DNA from: Bipolaris cookei
Lineage: Eukaryota; Ascomycota; Dothideomycetes; Pleosporales; Pleosporaceae
Length of the DNA: 64,000 nucleotides
Direction of reading: 5' to 3'
Assembly (NCBI GenBank): GCA_002286855.1
Contig: NRSV01000096.1
Span: forward strand, 1-64,000
Numbering within the stretch: the first letter of the stretch is position 1; each line of letters opens with the position of its first letter. The translations under genes were made by a program, and so were the position numbers. Under the pieces are notes generated by a model. The model searched no databases, was not told where the DNA came from, and was given only the letters and a program-made list of their open reading frames with translations. Below are positions 22,148-34,041 of this stretch, piece by piece.

Positions 22148-23227
22148 GGAGCAATGGTGCACGCCATGCGCGAACCGTGTAAGGCCTGAATTGGAGGGTC
22201 GGACAATGGTCAAAAGAAAGGGCCGATAGGGGCACTGCGCAACAGGCTGTGAAGTTATCGAGGTGGGAAGGCGGAGACTGGCAGGAAGAGATATTTCAAT
22301 CGAAAATGGCGGTCGACAGCGTAGTAATAATAGTGCTTTTCCCCAGAGACGCGGTGTAGGTATTGGCGGAAATGGGGTTAACCGTAGGCGGTGGTCATGC
22401 GCCAGGTGTCGCGCAAATCGTGGTAGCTACGTCACGGGTCTGCGAGTGAAATTCTTGTAACAGACAGCTGGCAGAGCGATAGGGGATGGACAGCAAATGT
22501 GGACACCGGCCTCTGAAGTATTTACCAGAAGCTGCCAGTGCAGGCTCGAGGGCCGGGGGGAGCGGGTGCGTGTCCGTGAGCCATCGTTATTAAACGTCAA
22601 GGGTACGGCTAAAGAAAGGTGACAACGACTCGCCCCAGCAGCACCCGCTGTCCGTCCTTGTCGGCCCCATGCTGATGATTAGCAAATATTTCCTTTGGGA
22701 CCTGCAGAAGCTCCACACTACTGTACCCACTGCCATGCACTGTCCTGGTCATTGTGGTCGCTGACAGTGCTGACTTGAAGCACTGGCTTGCGGAGAACCG
22801 GCAGGCCGCGTAGATCCGGAGAGGGTGTAAACGTGGGGTGCGCCCATGAACCGCTTCCCACGCGTTCCGACTGCTACTTTCGATCTCCACACAGCACGAG
22901 ATCCAAGCACATGAGACGGCAGTGCAGACGCCAAAAAAACAAGGGTGTCAAGGCCGTGGTCATCTGAACTCGACTCGGGTTTAGACACGGCGCCTTTTTC
23001 ACATGCCAGTCTGACTAAACCAACCATGCGCCCCCAAAAGTGGTACGGCCACGTACCACAGATGCATTGTGCACTACTAAGGAAATCGAGTCATGCTGCA
23101 TATTGCATCTCCAGTTCATCTACAACAAGACCGGTGGAAATGAGTTTGTTACGGCCGTGTTTGTCGGAATCCGACCAGATAAAGGAAACCCCCTGCGCTG
23201 CATGTTGCATACCACCTAACCCACTTA
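22148..23227. promoter_or_regulatory. 1.1-kb spacer: lipase promoter side and 3' end of the next gene
   Basis: Both neighbours are on the minus strand, so the left part must be the promoter of the lipase gene and the right part the 3' region of the F-box-like gene. Open frames here are short and biased. No repeat, TATA box or RNA gene is recognised. Confidence 0.4.
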
Positions 23228-24551
23228 TCATGCACGCCCCTTCGGAGCCTGGACTAGATTTGGTTCCTTTCCTTCCTCACGCTCAACATGATACCAGCCC
23301 GAAGGCTTCCCGCTCTGATCAGATACAAGGTAAACTTTCTCGAGATTTCGTAGACTAGCCAGTAGGTTCGGACCCGGCAGCTCGTTGCGAAGGAGCAGCT
23401 GCGTGAAAGCATCGAGTTGCTCACGAGACAGTCGCTTCTCCATGAGCAGGAAGTTGACCATGATGTTATGTGAGCTAAAGCACATCATGTTGAGTTTATA
23501 TGGCAGAGTCACAGTCTCCACATACAACTGCCGACAGACGTTACTCAGTAGAGTGAAGCTCTTGCGTATCTTGATATACGGCTTGGCGGCCGCCTGGAAA
23601 GGATTCATCTTGCCGTCAATGACCGTGCAATGATATTTGAAGACGGGTATGACTTTCTTCGCCACCTGAGGCCTCGTGGGGTCGAAGGTTATCCGGTATG
23701 TCTCATAGTTGATGTTGACTGTTTTGCCGCCTAGTGTATATCTGTAGATGATATCCCGGACATTTTGTGGGAGCTGCAAGAACGGTGAGCTGACTTGGTT
23801 CGTCGACCATCTAGTCGAGTCAGTCTGTGGAACTAAGGCACACTCCGAATCGAACTTACAACTGGGTTTCATGTGACTCTCTTGATAATATAGACCCGCC
23901 AATCTTCTCACGTGGTGCAGGAGTCAGTAAAGCTTTGTAGGCCCTCGGTTGGTAGGGCTCTCTTGGCGCGTTCTTGCGGGCTTGTCCAGATGGCTGCAAC
24001 GTTCGCGTTGAGGGACTAGGTGATGTCTCAGGCGTGTTCAACCCGTCTTTTTCAACATATCCATTCAGCCGTACAAAACCTTCATCCTCCTGCACTTCAT
24101 CGTGCCCTTTTCTCTGAACTTCGGCTGGTGGCGTAGGCAGAAAGCGTTTGCTTTTCTGGTCGTTGTGTTCTCTGGACCTCTGTCCGATCTTCATCATCTC
24201 TGAAAACTGTTTCTTATTGGCCCGGAGACTATTCTCGTCTGTCTTTTCAGGTTGGTACCTTCCATTACTAAGAACTCTGTCGAAAACCGAAAGTCTATTG
24301 CCGCTTCTTGGTGAAGGCTCCAAATCGGCATCATCCGGTATGGAGACGGGTCCACCAAATGCGCCTCTCTTCGACACAAGTGGCTTTTCAGCTTGTGGTT
24401 TTGAATTCAGTGTCACAAACTGAACTTCATCTGATCCATGAACCGTCTTGATCCGCTTGCGGCCGTCGTCATTCTCACGAGCTTGATCAAAATCGAAGGA
24501 AAAGCGCCGCTTATCGGGTTGCCGCCGCGAATACGTGATCTTTTTCACCAT
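23228..24551 (-). CDS. Hypothetical protein, disordered N-terminus plus F-box-like/fungal LPQNVRDIIY domain
   Basis: Two exons (24551-23860 and 23810-23228) join through a 49-nt intron with acceptor CGACTAG|A, giving 424 aa in frame. Residues about 1-230 are charged and disordered (RRFSFDFDQ, SVFDRVLSNGRYQPE, FLPTPPAEVQ). About residues 238-262 hold LQLPQNVRDIIYRYTLGGK. This is the opening of a widespread fungal F-box-like module (2EXR/DUF7730-type) usually followed by LSNVCRQLYVETVTLPY, as here. Such proteins are often numerous and uncharacterised in Dothideomycetes. The domain call is by motif only. Splicing at the first AG would break the frame, so the second AG was chosen. Confidence 0.65.
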
Positions 24552-25530
24552 CTTACGGCAGAACTCCAGAACTTTTTTAATGAGTGCGAGAATGGCGAAT
24601 GATGTGATTTGAAGTACTTGGGTTGGGTTGGCGTGTGCAGTGATTGGCGGACCTGCAGTGTTGACATATAACGACAGGCGTCGATGCCAGCCAACTTGTT
24701 TATCCTAAATCAAGGAGCGCAATTGGAAAGGCGAATTAAGGACGGAAGCGTAGAATAAGGTAATAGCACGGTCGTAAAGGTCACTTACGCACACTCTCAC
24801 TTTCCTCGAGATGTGTTCAGCGCAACGATGAAGTCCTGCAGATTGGCTCAACAAGTGGCGTCGGGATGTCAGTACGCAGCGTGATGAAGATTAAGTCCGA
24901 ATTGAGAAAAAGCATGTACAAGGAGTCCCAGGGAATTGCAAGGCCGTGTGTGCGATGGTCCGATGTAGAAATAGATCTCCCCATGTCGCGGTCTCACGTG
25001 CGGTCATGGCGAATCAATCTGGTTAGTCTGTCATCATGGTCACCTGATTGGCTTCAATAGCCTCGAGTCCAGACACAACTATCGTCTATATGAGCTCAGA
25101 CCATACTGCATTGGCCGACACTTTGATGCTCCTCTACACATTATTTACTGTGTAATTGCAGGTTGCTCTTCGTACTAGCACTCTTGTGAGCATTTGACTT
25201 GGGTTTCTCCGGCGAAAGTATATACATCTGTCATGATGGCGCTACTAGCTATATGCAAGATTGCTCTGACTTTCATTTTTTGTCGAACTGAGTATTTTGT
25301 ACATTCTAGCCAGTCACCCACTTCCACTTGTCTCTCGTCACAAACAAACAAACAATGCACGGCGGTTTGGGAACATTGGAATCTCAATGTGATTACCAGT
25401 AAACTACTGGCTTTTCCTCCTCATGTTTATCTAGGATCTTTTGATCCTTCTCTTGCCACACTCATGTAACTATAAACATTGATTCTAGACAGCAGCAACA
25501 CAGCGGTAAGATTAATACCTACCAAGTACC
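24552..25530. other. Long gene-free spacer, left part
   Basis: This includes the promoter of the minus-strand gene ending at 24551. Otherwise it is of mixed, fairly AT-rich composition. No coding domain, tRNA or repeat is recognised. Confidence 0.4.
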
Positions 25531-25684
25531 TTCAAAACCAGAGTTGCTAACAATCAAGTTGATCGGCGGATTGATTCACGAACATGCCACATCACGCTCC
25601 GTGACGCCATACACGTCCCTGCCTCTGGCACGTTCGCGAATCAATCTGCCGATCAACTTGATTGTTAGCAACTCTGTTCAAAAC
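25531..25684. mobile_element. hAT-type MITE, 138 bp, with 8-bp target duplication
   Basis: The element is 25539-25676 and starts CAGAGTTGCTAAC and ends GTTAGCAACTCTG. The arms pair over about 50 bases with a few mismatches, leaving a ~35-bp centre. It is flanked by TTCAAAAC on both sides (25531-25538 and 25677-25684). An 8-bp duplication and CAGNG termini are diagnostic of the hAT superfamily. It has no coding capacity, so it would be moved by a transposase elsewhere in the genome. Confidence 0.85.
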
Positions 25685-26998
25685 CATCATCCTAAAAGCT
25701 GGAGCACGCCCCCACTATACCTTCACTTTGAACGTAATGTAAGCCCAGAAGTACCATGTATAGTTACGTAGTTGCCCAATGACTAATAAAGCTGTATTTA
25801 AACTTGCTTCTATCATAATACACAATACTTCTTACATACTCAACTGCTTACACGTAATGTTCGACACAAATTCGATTTCAACGCAAACACAGCGATAAGC
25901 GTAGCTCTGTTATAAATAATCATCCCTCCTGTATTCACATGATTAAAGAGACAGGTGTTTATTCGAAAGACTGGAAGTGGAGCAGGTAGCATGTCTTCAG
26001 GGTCTGAAGCATCACAAGATCAAAAAGGAAAAGAACTGGACGCGATCAGGACCTCAGGTGACCGAATGACCAAACGAAATCGGAAGCAGAAGCGAGAAGA
26101 TAATGATGACGCTTATTCCTGAGAGTGTTACTGGACATCAAGAGGTCCAAACTTTACCTGTGCAACTCTATGCCCACATATCTTATAAGCGTCAAATGCA
26201 TCCGGCATACGATCCACTCACCTTCAACCCAAAATTCTATAGTGGGTCAAGAAACAAGGGCATCAAAGCGGGGAAGCCTTATTCGAATTTTGTGGAGTCT
26301 CCGCATTCCCTTTTGCGGAGGGATATGCAGGAACCATGGTGGGGGTTTGGTATTAACTGCTTTGGCAAAGGGGGAAGGGTCAGGTACCGGTATGTACGTG
26401 CAATGTTAAGGTATTAGTGGTTTGCCTGCGGGGTTGCGGACTGGTTATTTTTTGGGGTTGAAGGGTGGGGAGGTGAGATGTTAAAGAAGGAAGACATTGT
26501 GTGAGGTAATATAGCCTCACTTAGGTGTGTTTTCAAGTGATAAACCTTCACTTTCTATATAGTCTTATGCTTAATAAGAAATATATAATAGAGTTACAAT
26601 AAAATTAGTAAATAAGAAAAAATACGATTCTCTTGTCAGTGTGCGAGGAAGCATCAGCTGAACCATGGTTCTGAGCACGGGTCGTCGCGCATTTTGTCCA
26701 GAGCAATGAAACATATTGTATATACGCTGGAACTTGAACGTTACTATGGTTATGAAGGCTCGGGCCAGCCCAGTTTCGAGGTTTATTATGCAATACCCTG
26801 GTCGACGCGATACATAAGAACTCCCATGTCCGGCATTTCTTCTCTTTCGATCCTCAAGTACCTCATGGTTTGATGACTGAGCCCCCAACGCCTTCCCACA
26901 AGTTCAACCCCATTCAATAACTAACCGCTGACTCATAGCCGGTCTGTTGACTTTATCTCATGTACCACGTAAACATCTTGACTGACACAGCACAGATC
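25685..26998. other. Gene-free spacer, right part, with weak small open frames
   Basis: Two short overlapping frames lie here: an ATG frame of 43 codons (25991-26122, Lys/Glu/Asp-rich) and a 104-codon frame (26103-26417, ending in aromatic and basic residues). They are in different frames with no convincing splice join, so I do not call a gene. The last few hundred bases are the likely promoter of the MFS gene. Confidence 0.35.
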
Positions 26999-28719
26999 AT
27001 GGCTACGCACCTCCGGAGCGGAAGCAACGCCAGGTCAAGCGGCTCTACCAGCCGCAAGAAACAGCCAAATGATGACATAGAAATGGTTCCTACCCGGAGT
27101 GCCGAAACAGGGTCTAGTGGCGCTTTCAAGCTCGATGAGGCGAATTCCATTGAAAAGACGGGATACACGTTCTCGACAAAGAAGAAGTGGCAGATCCTGA
27201 CCGTCGTGGCCTTGTGTCAGACTAGTATGAGTATGTGAACCAACTCGTCTACCAAACATCGAAGATGTGCAGAACTAATGTTTGATAGATTACAATGCAG
27301 CAGTCTACTCAAATGCCATCGGGCATCTCAACGACCACTACAATCTCGGAACCAATCACTTTACTAACGCTAGAGCGGGAATGGCCTGGTTCCTAATTCT
27401 GTATGGTTTCGGGTGCGAGCTCTGGGCTCCTTGGTCCGAAGAGTTTGGCCGGTGGCCCATCATGCAAGTGTCGCTCTTCACTGTCAACATGTGGCAGATA
27501 CTTGCTGGTGCTAGTACTTCCTGGCATCAAGTACTGATTGCACGTCTTTTCGGTGGTCTTTGCTCTGCAGGCGGCTCTGTGACCCTTGGAATGGTTGCAG
27601 ACATGTTTGAACCTGACGATCAGCAGATGCCTATTCTCTGGGTCAGTCTATGGAGTTGTTTGGGCTCGGGTAAGTTGCGCAACAAGCTTGATAATGAATT
27701 CGATATACTAACACTTGCTAGTCATTGGTGGCATTTGCGGTGGTCCTATTGAGCAGTTCCTAGGCTGGCGCTGGAATTTCTGGATCCAGCTGATACTCGG
27801 TGCTACTGTCCAGGCTATCCACGCGTTTTACGTCCCAGAAACTAGAGCGACGGTTATGCTTAACAGAGAAGCAAAGAGGCGGCGCAAAATCAATCCCGAC
27901 GACAATGTCATTGGACCCACTGAAGAGGAAAAACTCGAATGGAAGAAGGTAGGAAGCATCATGGGCCGTCCATACAAGATGCTTGTTTGCGAGCCAATTG
28001 TTGGGTTTTTATCGTTGCTGAGCGGGTTCAGCGATGCACTCATCTTCAGCTTCTTGGAGTCATACGGCTATGTGTTTGGTGAGACCGGGTGGGAATTTAC
28101 ACCCAGCCAGCTTGGACTCGCGCTATTTGCCCTCTTCATTGGCTACTGGCTAGCAGGAGTGATATATTTCCCTATTATCAGACGCCACAACCAGATACGT
28201 GCAAGCGGCACGGTACTAAGTCCTGAGAGTCGACTCTCAGCTCTCCGCTGGGTGGTGTTGCTACTACCGATCGGCTTATTTGGGTCAGCTTTCGTCGTTA
28301 CAGGACCACCCCTTCCTTGGTTTGCACCGCTCATCTTCGCAGTACTCATTGGTTGTGCCAACCTTGCGATCTACTTTGCCACAATCGATTACATGGTGGC
28401 CGCCTACGGCGGAGAGTATTCTGCTTCTGCCACCGGCGGTAATGGGTTTGCCAGAGACGTTCTCGCTGGTATCTGCTCTTTCTATACTGGTCCAATGTAC
28501 AAGAAGCTTGGCGTCAAAAACTCTACGTGGGTACTTTTTGGAGTTTGTGCGGGCGTCTGTATACCAGTGTTTTGGATCTACAAATGGGGGCCTCGAATCA
28601 GAGCTCGCAGCAAGTATGCGGAACAGATCCAGGAGGAGCGGGAGAAGAACGCTGCGGCTAAAGAGGCAATTCAGGCCAGGCGGGAAAATCTTCTCCAGAT
28701 AAACCAGGTACGAGTATAG
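26999..28719 (+). CDS. MFS transporter, DHA1 (multidrug/polyamine) type
   Basis: A plasma-membrane proton antiporter by family. Exons 26999-27230, 27289-27669 and 27722-28719 join to about 536 aa. The N-terminal ~75 residues are hydrophilic. The first membrane block begins after KKKWQILTVVALCQTSM. The loop 2-3 motif is WSEEFGRWPI. The central loop reads PETRATVMLNREAKRRR, a hallmark of the fungal DHA1 polyamine/drug branch. About 12 hydrophobic segments are visible and the tail is charged (QEEREKNAAAKEA). A second in-frame ATG lies 39 bases upstream (26960), so 13 extra residues are possible. Substrate unknown. Confidence 0.85.
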
Positions 28720-29273
28720 AAGAGGGGAGTGGAGAAGTGATACATGATCTGGAGGCGACCAGGCGTCGCCAACTGACTTCGCGACACGCGACATATATTT
28801 CTTTTGTTTTTTGTACTCATTGAAAGTGTATCAATACCTATAGGAGGCCCAGAGATGATAATACTGGGGAAATAAATATGTTGCGGACTTGAATGGCTCA
28901 AGAAGTCATTCGATGTATAGCAGGACCAGGCTATGTGCGAAGCGAAGAAGTAGTCGACATTAGGCATAATGACTACTCCAATAAACCTTTGAATATATCA
29001 TGAATATCGAAACCATGGTGCACAGAGAGTAAGCAGATTGCGAGAATTTAGAAGTGGAAGCAACAGAGTGGCTGGTCGAGGTGGTGAGGGGAGCATGTCG
29101 TTAGCGCTTCACGTGACAGCGCGTCAGCTCGCATACCTCAGTGTAGCCTGTTCACATGTCGTGCCATGCCAGACGAGAGAGAGCGTAGGCGTACCATGAA
29201 AGCCAGAATGCGCAACACACCAAATACATCGCCGCCCGATCGTTAGTACTTCGCTTCGCCGTAGCCCACAACA
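28720..29273. promoter_or_regulatory. Spacer between the MFS gene and nbs1
   Basis: 554 bases, with no gene or repeat recognised. It must hold the MFS 3' end and the nbs1 promoter. No TATA box is obvious. Confidence 0.4.
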
Positions 29274-31688
29274 ATGTGGTTCCTGGAACACGAGAGTCTT
29301 TTTGGAGGGAAGCGCGTGTGGCTGCGCCCGGGATCGCAGCAGCTCTTCGGTCGAACTAGGGCGGCCGACCAGGAGGGTCCGCAGGGAAGGAATTGGAAGA
29401 TTGACAACAAGGCTGTTTCGAGAAAGCATGTCGTGCTCAAGGTTTATGAGGTGGCACCAGAGGATGGAACCAAGCTTCACAAACGGTCACAGATTGAGGT
29501 TACTGACCTCAGCTGCCGTCAAGGGACTACGATCGATGAGAAAACAACGCTGAAGAGCCACAAGGCAGACGATGGAACAGTGACTTACAGTAGCGAGGTA
29601 CTGAAAGGAACAGAGCACACGATTCGATTAGCTCAAGGCTATGCACCGTTCAAAATTGTCTGGCGCCCGGTCGTGTTCACCTATGCATCCAGAGAGTCAA
29701 GGGACAGCAAAGCACGTAGTACGAAATTGCACTCCTTAGACATCAAGACTACAACAGATTTTGTGTTCGATGAGACAACTCATGTCGTATCAGCGAAGCG
29801 AAATCTGCCCAAGGTTCTCTCAGGTCTAACGTCCGGCAAGCACGTAATTACTGCCGAATTTCTCGAAGCGGTTCTCCGCATTTCAGCCACATCGGCTGAT
29901 AAAGAACAAAACTACATACCTTCTCAATTGGAAGAGGACTTTGATACATGGTGGCCGGCTGAGAAGGACTATATACCAGCAGCAGGCGCAGAGCCAGTCG
30001 CTCGCCCACAGGAGATGCTACTTCCCGATATTTCAAGATCAGAAGTTTTCTCGGGCCTAATCTTTGTTTTCTTGAATGAAGGTCAGTACAGTAGCTTGCT
30101 AGACCCAGTCACTGGTGGAGGCGGCAAGGCGTTGCTTTATAATGTCCGACCGGGCGAGACGACCGTTGAGGAATATGTCGATTACGTTCACAGCGTCGCA
30201 GGTAAGAAACGACGTGGAAAAAGTGGCGAGAAGCTTCCAGTTATAACAGTTCGATTGCCAACCTATCCTGACGCAATGGAAGAATGGGCTGCAAGCTTTG
30301 TCACCGGAGCTGATCAAGCACTTGGCCAACGCTCTATCTTACAAAACGAGTTCCTCGATGTGATTGTCACAAAGGACCGCACTCAACTCCAACGGCCACC
30401 CACTGAAGTTATCGAAGTGCCGTCTAGTGACCCTGTACCCGACTCAGTTTCAACTCGACGTTCTACTCGCACCCGAACTCCAATGTCTAGGTCAGGGACA
30501 CCTTCACAATCCCGAGAAGGGAGTGCAGCTCCGGTAGAAGAACCCACAAAGGTGATTCCGCGAAAGCGCATAAGTAGGTCCAAGACCAGCCGCTTCACCG
30601 GTTTCGATGATGACGAACCGATCCCGAAGAAGAAGCTCAAAGTGGAAGCCATACCAGAGGAGAATGTGCAGCAGGTTGCTGCCTCAGGGTCATCAATTGC
30701 AACTTCACAGACACAAGCTGGTCCCAGTACGCAGAACCAAGCCTCTCTACCATTACATATTCAAGACAGCATCGAAAAGGAGGAACAGATGGACACGCTA
30801 TTTCCAACGGCCGCAAAGATGAGAAAACAGAGAGTAGCTACTCGAGCACCATCGGCTTCTGTGGAGCCTGAAGCAGGTGGACTTGTACAAAAGTCAAGCA
30901 CCAAAGGCGTAGATGCATTGGCACGACTCAACAAGGCCAAGGCCAAAGCAGAGAAAGAAATCAATGTCCGCGAGCACACGCGTCAGCGGATCAAGGAAGA
31001 GGAAGAGCGACGCAAAGCAGACGAAGAAAATTTGCGAGAGGCACTCCAAGGCATCGATATCTCTGAGCTCAAGAACCTAGCACAGATAGAGGAAATGGAC
31101 GTCTTACCACGACAAAACAGAAGCAACACGCATAATCAGAGCAGAGCAGACAGCGAGCGTTGGAATCCCGAATGGAACGGCCGCAAAAATTTCAAGCGTT
31201 TCCGTCGTCGCGGCACCGAACAAGGCGTTCAAGGCCACAAAGTCATCGTCATGCTCGAAGAGGCCCCACCAAAGAAAGGCTTCGGCATCGGCGACGCCTT
31301 CTTCCTCGAAGACGTGGAACCCTCATCGCGCTCGCATCACAGCCGCCGCGACACACAAGTCAACGAAGATGAGGCCTCTGAACCAGAAGTCGGCGGCTTC
31401 GCTCGACGCAAACACAGCACGCCGACTCAGACGCCACGGGAAGTTATTAATGTCGAGGATAGCGGGCCTGATGACGAGGAAGTGGTACCTGCAGAGCGGA
31501 CGCAGAGGAGTAGCGGGCGGACGCAACGAGTTGTGGAAACGCAGCTCGAGGGTACGCAGACGCAGGGAAGTAGGAAGAGGGGATCCGGAGCTGGGAGTGG
31601 GCCGCCTGCCAAGAAGGGCAGGTTTGGGAGAAGAGACGATGATAGCGATGATGAGGAGACGGGGTTCAGGTTTAAGCGTAGGGGATAA
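29274..31688 (+). CDS. nbs1: NBS1/Xrs2-type subunit of the MRN DNA-repair complex
   Basis: Adaptor of the Mre11-Rad50-Nbs1 complex, which senses and processes DNA double-strand breaks in the nucleus and recruits ATM/Tel1. A single exon of 804 aa. The FHA domain spans about 1-125 with the phosphothreonine-binding residues in FGRT (G26, R27) and VSRKH (S49, R50, H52). Tandem BRCT-like sequence covers about 130-385 (WRPVVFTYASR, LSGLTSGKHVITAEFLEAVL). A long disordered S/T-P and SQ-rich part follows. The Mre11-binding motif KNFKRFRRRG is at about 638. The protein ends DDEETGFRFKRRG, matching the acidic-plus-FxF/Y ATM-binding tail. No intron is needed. Confidence 0.9.
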   Translation: MWFLEHESLFGGKRVWLRPGSQQLFGRTRAADQEGPQGRNWKIDNKAVSRKHVVLKVYEVAPEDGTKLHKRSQIEVTDLSCRQGTTIDEKTTLKSHKADDGTVTYSSEVLKGTEHTIRLAQGYAPFKIVWRPVVFTYASRESRDSKARSTKLHSLDIKTTTDFVFDETTHVVSAKRNLPKVLSGLTSGKHVITAEFLEAVLRISATSADKEQNYIPSQLEEDFDTWWPAEKDYIPAAGAEPVARPQEMLLPDISRSEVFSGLIFVFLNEGQYSSLLDPVTGGGGKALLYNVRPGETTVEEYVDYVHSVAGKKRRGKSGEKLPVITVRLPTYPDAMEEWAASFVTGADQALGQRSILQNEFLDVIVTKDRTQLQRPPTEVIEVPSSDPVPDSVSTRRSTRTRTPMSRSGTPSQSREGSAAPVEEPTKVIPRKRISRSKTSRFTGFDDDEPIPKKKLKVEAIPEENVQQVAASGSSIATSQTQAGPSTQNQASLPLHIQDSIEKEEQMDTLFPTAAKMRKQRVATRAPSASVEPEAGGLVQKSSTKGVDALARLNKAKAKAEKEINVREHTRQRIKEEEERRKADEENLREALQGIDISELKNLAQIEEMDVLPRQNRSNTHNQSRADSERWNPEWNGRKNFKRFRRRGTEQGVQGHKVIVMLEEAPPKKGFGIGDAFFLEDVEPSSRSHHSRRDTQVNEDEASEPEVGGFARRKHSTPTQTPREVINVEDSGPDDEEVVPAERTQRSSGRTQRVVETQLEGTQTQGSRKRGSGAGSGPPAKKGRFGRRDDDSDDEETGFRFKRRG

Positions 31689-32169
31689 GGTTTGTTTCGT
31701 GTGGAAGAGAAGTATGGTTAGAATATGGAGTGTGTGGTTTCCCGTGTTCTGCAAAAGCATGATACCCAGATAGGTTGTTACTTAGTAGCGAAATCGCAGG
31801 CATCACATGTCACGGTTGAGGAAAAGATTGGTGTAATGTCAAAAGCGTAAATTCGTATCGTCTAGATAGACGATGAGATAATAGGCGTCCCAACGCCCTC
31901 CACCTAAGGAGCAAAACAAGGAAATTTAAACCCGCATGACCCATGCTCTCTGCCCAGTGTTGTGTCGTGCTGCGTACTACGCAGGCCGCACTTCCCATAG
32001 GCTACATCCATGTCTCTATGGCTCACTGCAATGTTTCTGTCTCTCTTTTTTTCTTTCACCCGAAACGGCTCAGCGTCGCATTTGTTTCTTGCCCGTCGCC
32101 ACAAGGGTCACTTTCTTTCTTCGACTACCAAGCTCTCCTGCTCAGTATATACATACAGGAAAGGTGATT
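31689..32169. other. Downstream region of nbs1
   Basis: No gene or clear repeat is seen. The region is C/T-rich near 32040-32130. Open frames are short and lack features. Confidence 0.4.
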
Positions 32170-32500
32170 TATCGCTTGCGCTCAAAATACGAGCTGGCAC
32201 CGAATAGGGCAACGCTCTGATCCATAACGGTCTCGCCGACCCAGAGGTAGTTTTCAAACCACTTGAGGGCGCTGGGGTTTTCGCTGAAGGAATCTGGCTT
32301 TAAACTGGGTCTGGGGTTTAGCTTTAGCTCCGGACTTGTATCAATGTCGCGAAATCATGTTGAGTATATTGCTTGGGCGAGGAGTTGAGGTGTGGTGGCG
32401 AGTAGGGGTGGTTGTGCCTGGGAAGTATAGAGGATGGGGTTAACGTACGTGAGGCCAGTCGAGCGCCGGACGCCAGCCAGGAAAGCGGAGACTGTGACAT
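32170..32500 (-). CDS. Candidate small two-exon protein (about 73 aa)
   Basis: On the minus strand the last ~48 codons before the TAA at 32172-32170 read like a real protein: LKPDSFSENPSALKWFENYL, then WVGETVMDQSVALFGASSYF and a basic ERKR end. An ATG at 32500 starts MSQSPLSWLASGARLAS, which could be a short targeting-like N-terminus. A GTTAAC donor and an ACAAG acceptor would join them in frame over a ~110-nt intron. The donor is weak and other joins fail. The family is not recognised; a small organellar or membrane-associated protein is possible. Expression data are needed to accept it. Confidence 0.3.
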
Positions 32501-33879
32501 GGTTAATGATATTGTTTTTGGAATAGGCATACTTTCTGCGTACGTACTTAGTACCGCATCAAAGGCGTAATGTGCGACTTTGCCGAGCTGGAGGGTGTGT
32601 AAGCTACTGAGGATGCGACTCGGCGGTCCGACAGGCGTGGATCCGGAGCAGGCTACCTACGACCATTGTGGAGGGTATGGGGCGAAGCGGAGTTGCGTCT
32701 GGGGGAGTTGTTTGGCGATCACTGTACCAAAGAGTGTGGCGGGTATGGGTGTTGTCGCGGGTGGCGGTTGTTGAGTGGTGGAAGGATGCGGTGTAGAGTG
32801 GTTAGGCAGAAGCGGTAGAGAGACGTGTGGCTGGTGCCGTGGTTAGTCACTCTCCCTGCATGTGATTCAGCTGGCACGCAGCACGCGCGACTTTAGTAGG
32901 GTTCCCTCGCCGTTACATGTTGATCTGGACCACGACAAGAGGTCAGGGCATTCTGTGGTATTTGCACACCCAGACGCAGCCCATGTACCTGCAGAGTGAC
33001 AATCCGTGAATCGCTTGCAACAGGCCATTCGTACATACTGTACAGGCTCAACCTCGGGACACCCGGTGGCAGCCGTGATTGTACCCACTGATATGGAACT
33101 CCAGGATACCCACGTCCCAGTGGCAGGTGGACAGCGATTGAACCTCGGGCACCACGGCCATGCGGAGCACCTACGGGTGATCTAGGAGCGGGCCATGCTA
33201 CAGGCAGGTGATATATAACTAGGCCATCCTCAACGTGGTGAACCCCCTTCAGGGCTCTTTTTTCCATGACCTTGACCCCATGAAACCCCCAAGGCACCAT
33301 GCATCTCCACGCGGACAGAAGCACTGAAGAAAAAAAATGCCATGACACGCCAGCATCCGGCCGCGCACCGATACATAAACTCAAATACCCACTAGCTAAG
33401 CTGCGAAGACGAGACACCGGAATTCGGACACCGGACGGGGACACCGGAATGCGGCGCCGCGATTTGCAATGGCCCTGAGCAGCAGGTTGCGTTTGTACGT
33501 ACAGGGCCTTATCGGAGTGGGATGCTTGAGTGCAAATGACGCCGCAACGTGGGTGGTTTCGAACAAGCAATGGGCGAAGAGAGTCACCACCACCACGGGG
33601 GTAGGTCAGAAATGCCGTCAGCAGGCCAGTCAGCGGGGCTTAAGTGGCGCTATCAAGCCCACATTTTTGCTACCAAGCCCAGTTCTCCATCGCAATCCGT
33701 TTCCAATTGTTATATCCAAACGTGCCGTCGCTCAGGGTGCAGCCCCACGTACTAAGCACCTACACTAGCGCCAAAACTACTGCCCCTCCAAAACACGCTC
33801 AACAGCCAACAAAACTTCTAGCCCAGGCCTGCACAAGATAAACTCGTCGAGCGCCGTTGTCTTCGTAGCCAGCTCGCTC
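32501..33879. other. Gene-free stretch, includes GACACCGGA repeats
   Basis: Three imperfect GACACCGGA units occur in 33413-33448. A 225-codon minus-strand frame (32893-33570) has a biased composition and no domain, so it is not called. The right part is the promoter region of pyruvate kinase. Confidence 0.4.
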
Positions 33880-34020
33880 ACATTCTCCTCTTCCTCCTCT
33901 ACTCTGCAGCCACAACATTGCCAAGTGGAGTGTCTGTATACTGCTCCTACCGGCCCCGCACTCCGCTACAGCGATATAACTTCGCCCACAGTCCTCCCTT
34001 TCCCTCCTCTCTCCTCATTC
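33880..34020 (+). promoter_or_regulatory. C/T-rich promoter tracts of pyruvate kinase
   Basis: Two pyrimidine tracts (about 33883-33907, CTCCTCTTCCTCCTCTACTC, and about 33989-34018) precede the start codon by 20-160 bases. CT boxes of this kind are usual just upstream of transcription starts in highly expressed fungal glycolytic genes. I see no TATA box. Confidence 0.5.
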
Positions 34021-34041
34021 AGACACTACTAGACGTAGAAA

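Noticed and set aside
25991..26417. Two overlapping small frames that might form a gene
   Set aside because: They are in different frames, no standard splice pair joins them, and no homologous motif was recognised.
32893..33570. A 225-codon minus-strand open frame
   Set aside because: It has no domain, an odd composition and no plausible start context, and it overlaps repeats; GC-rich non-coding DNA often leaves such frames.
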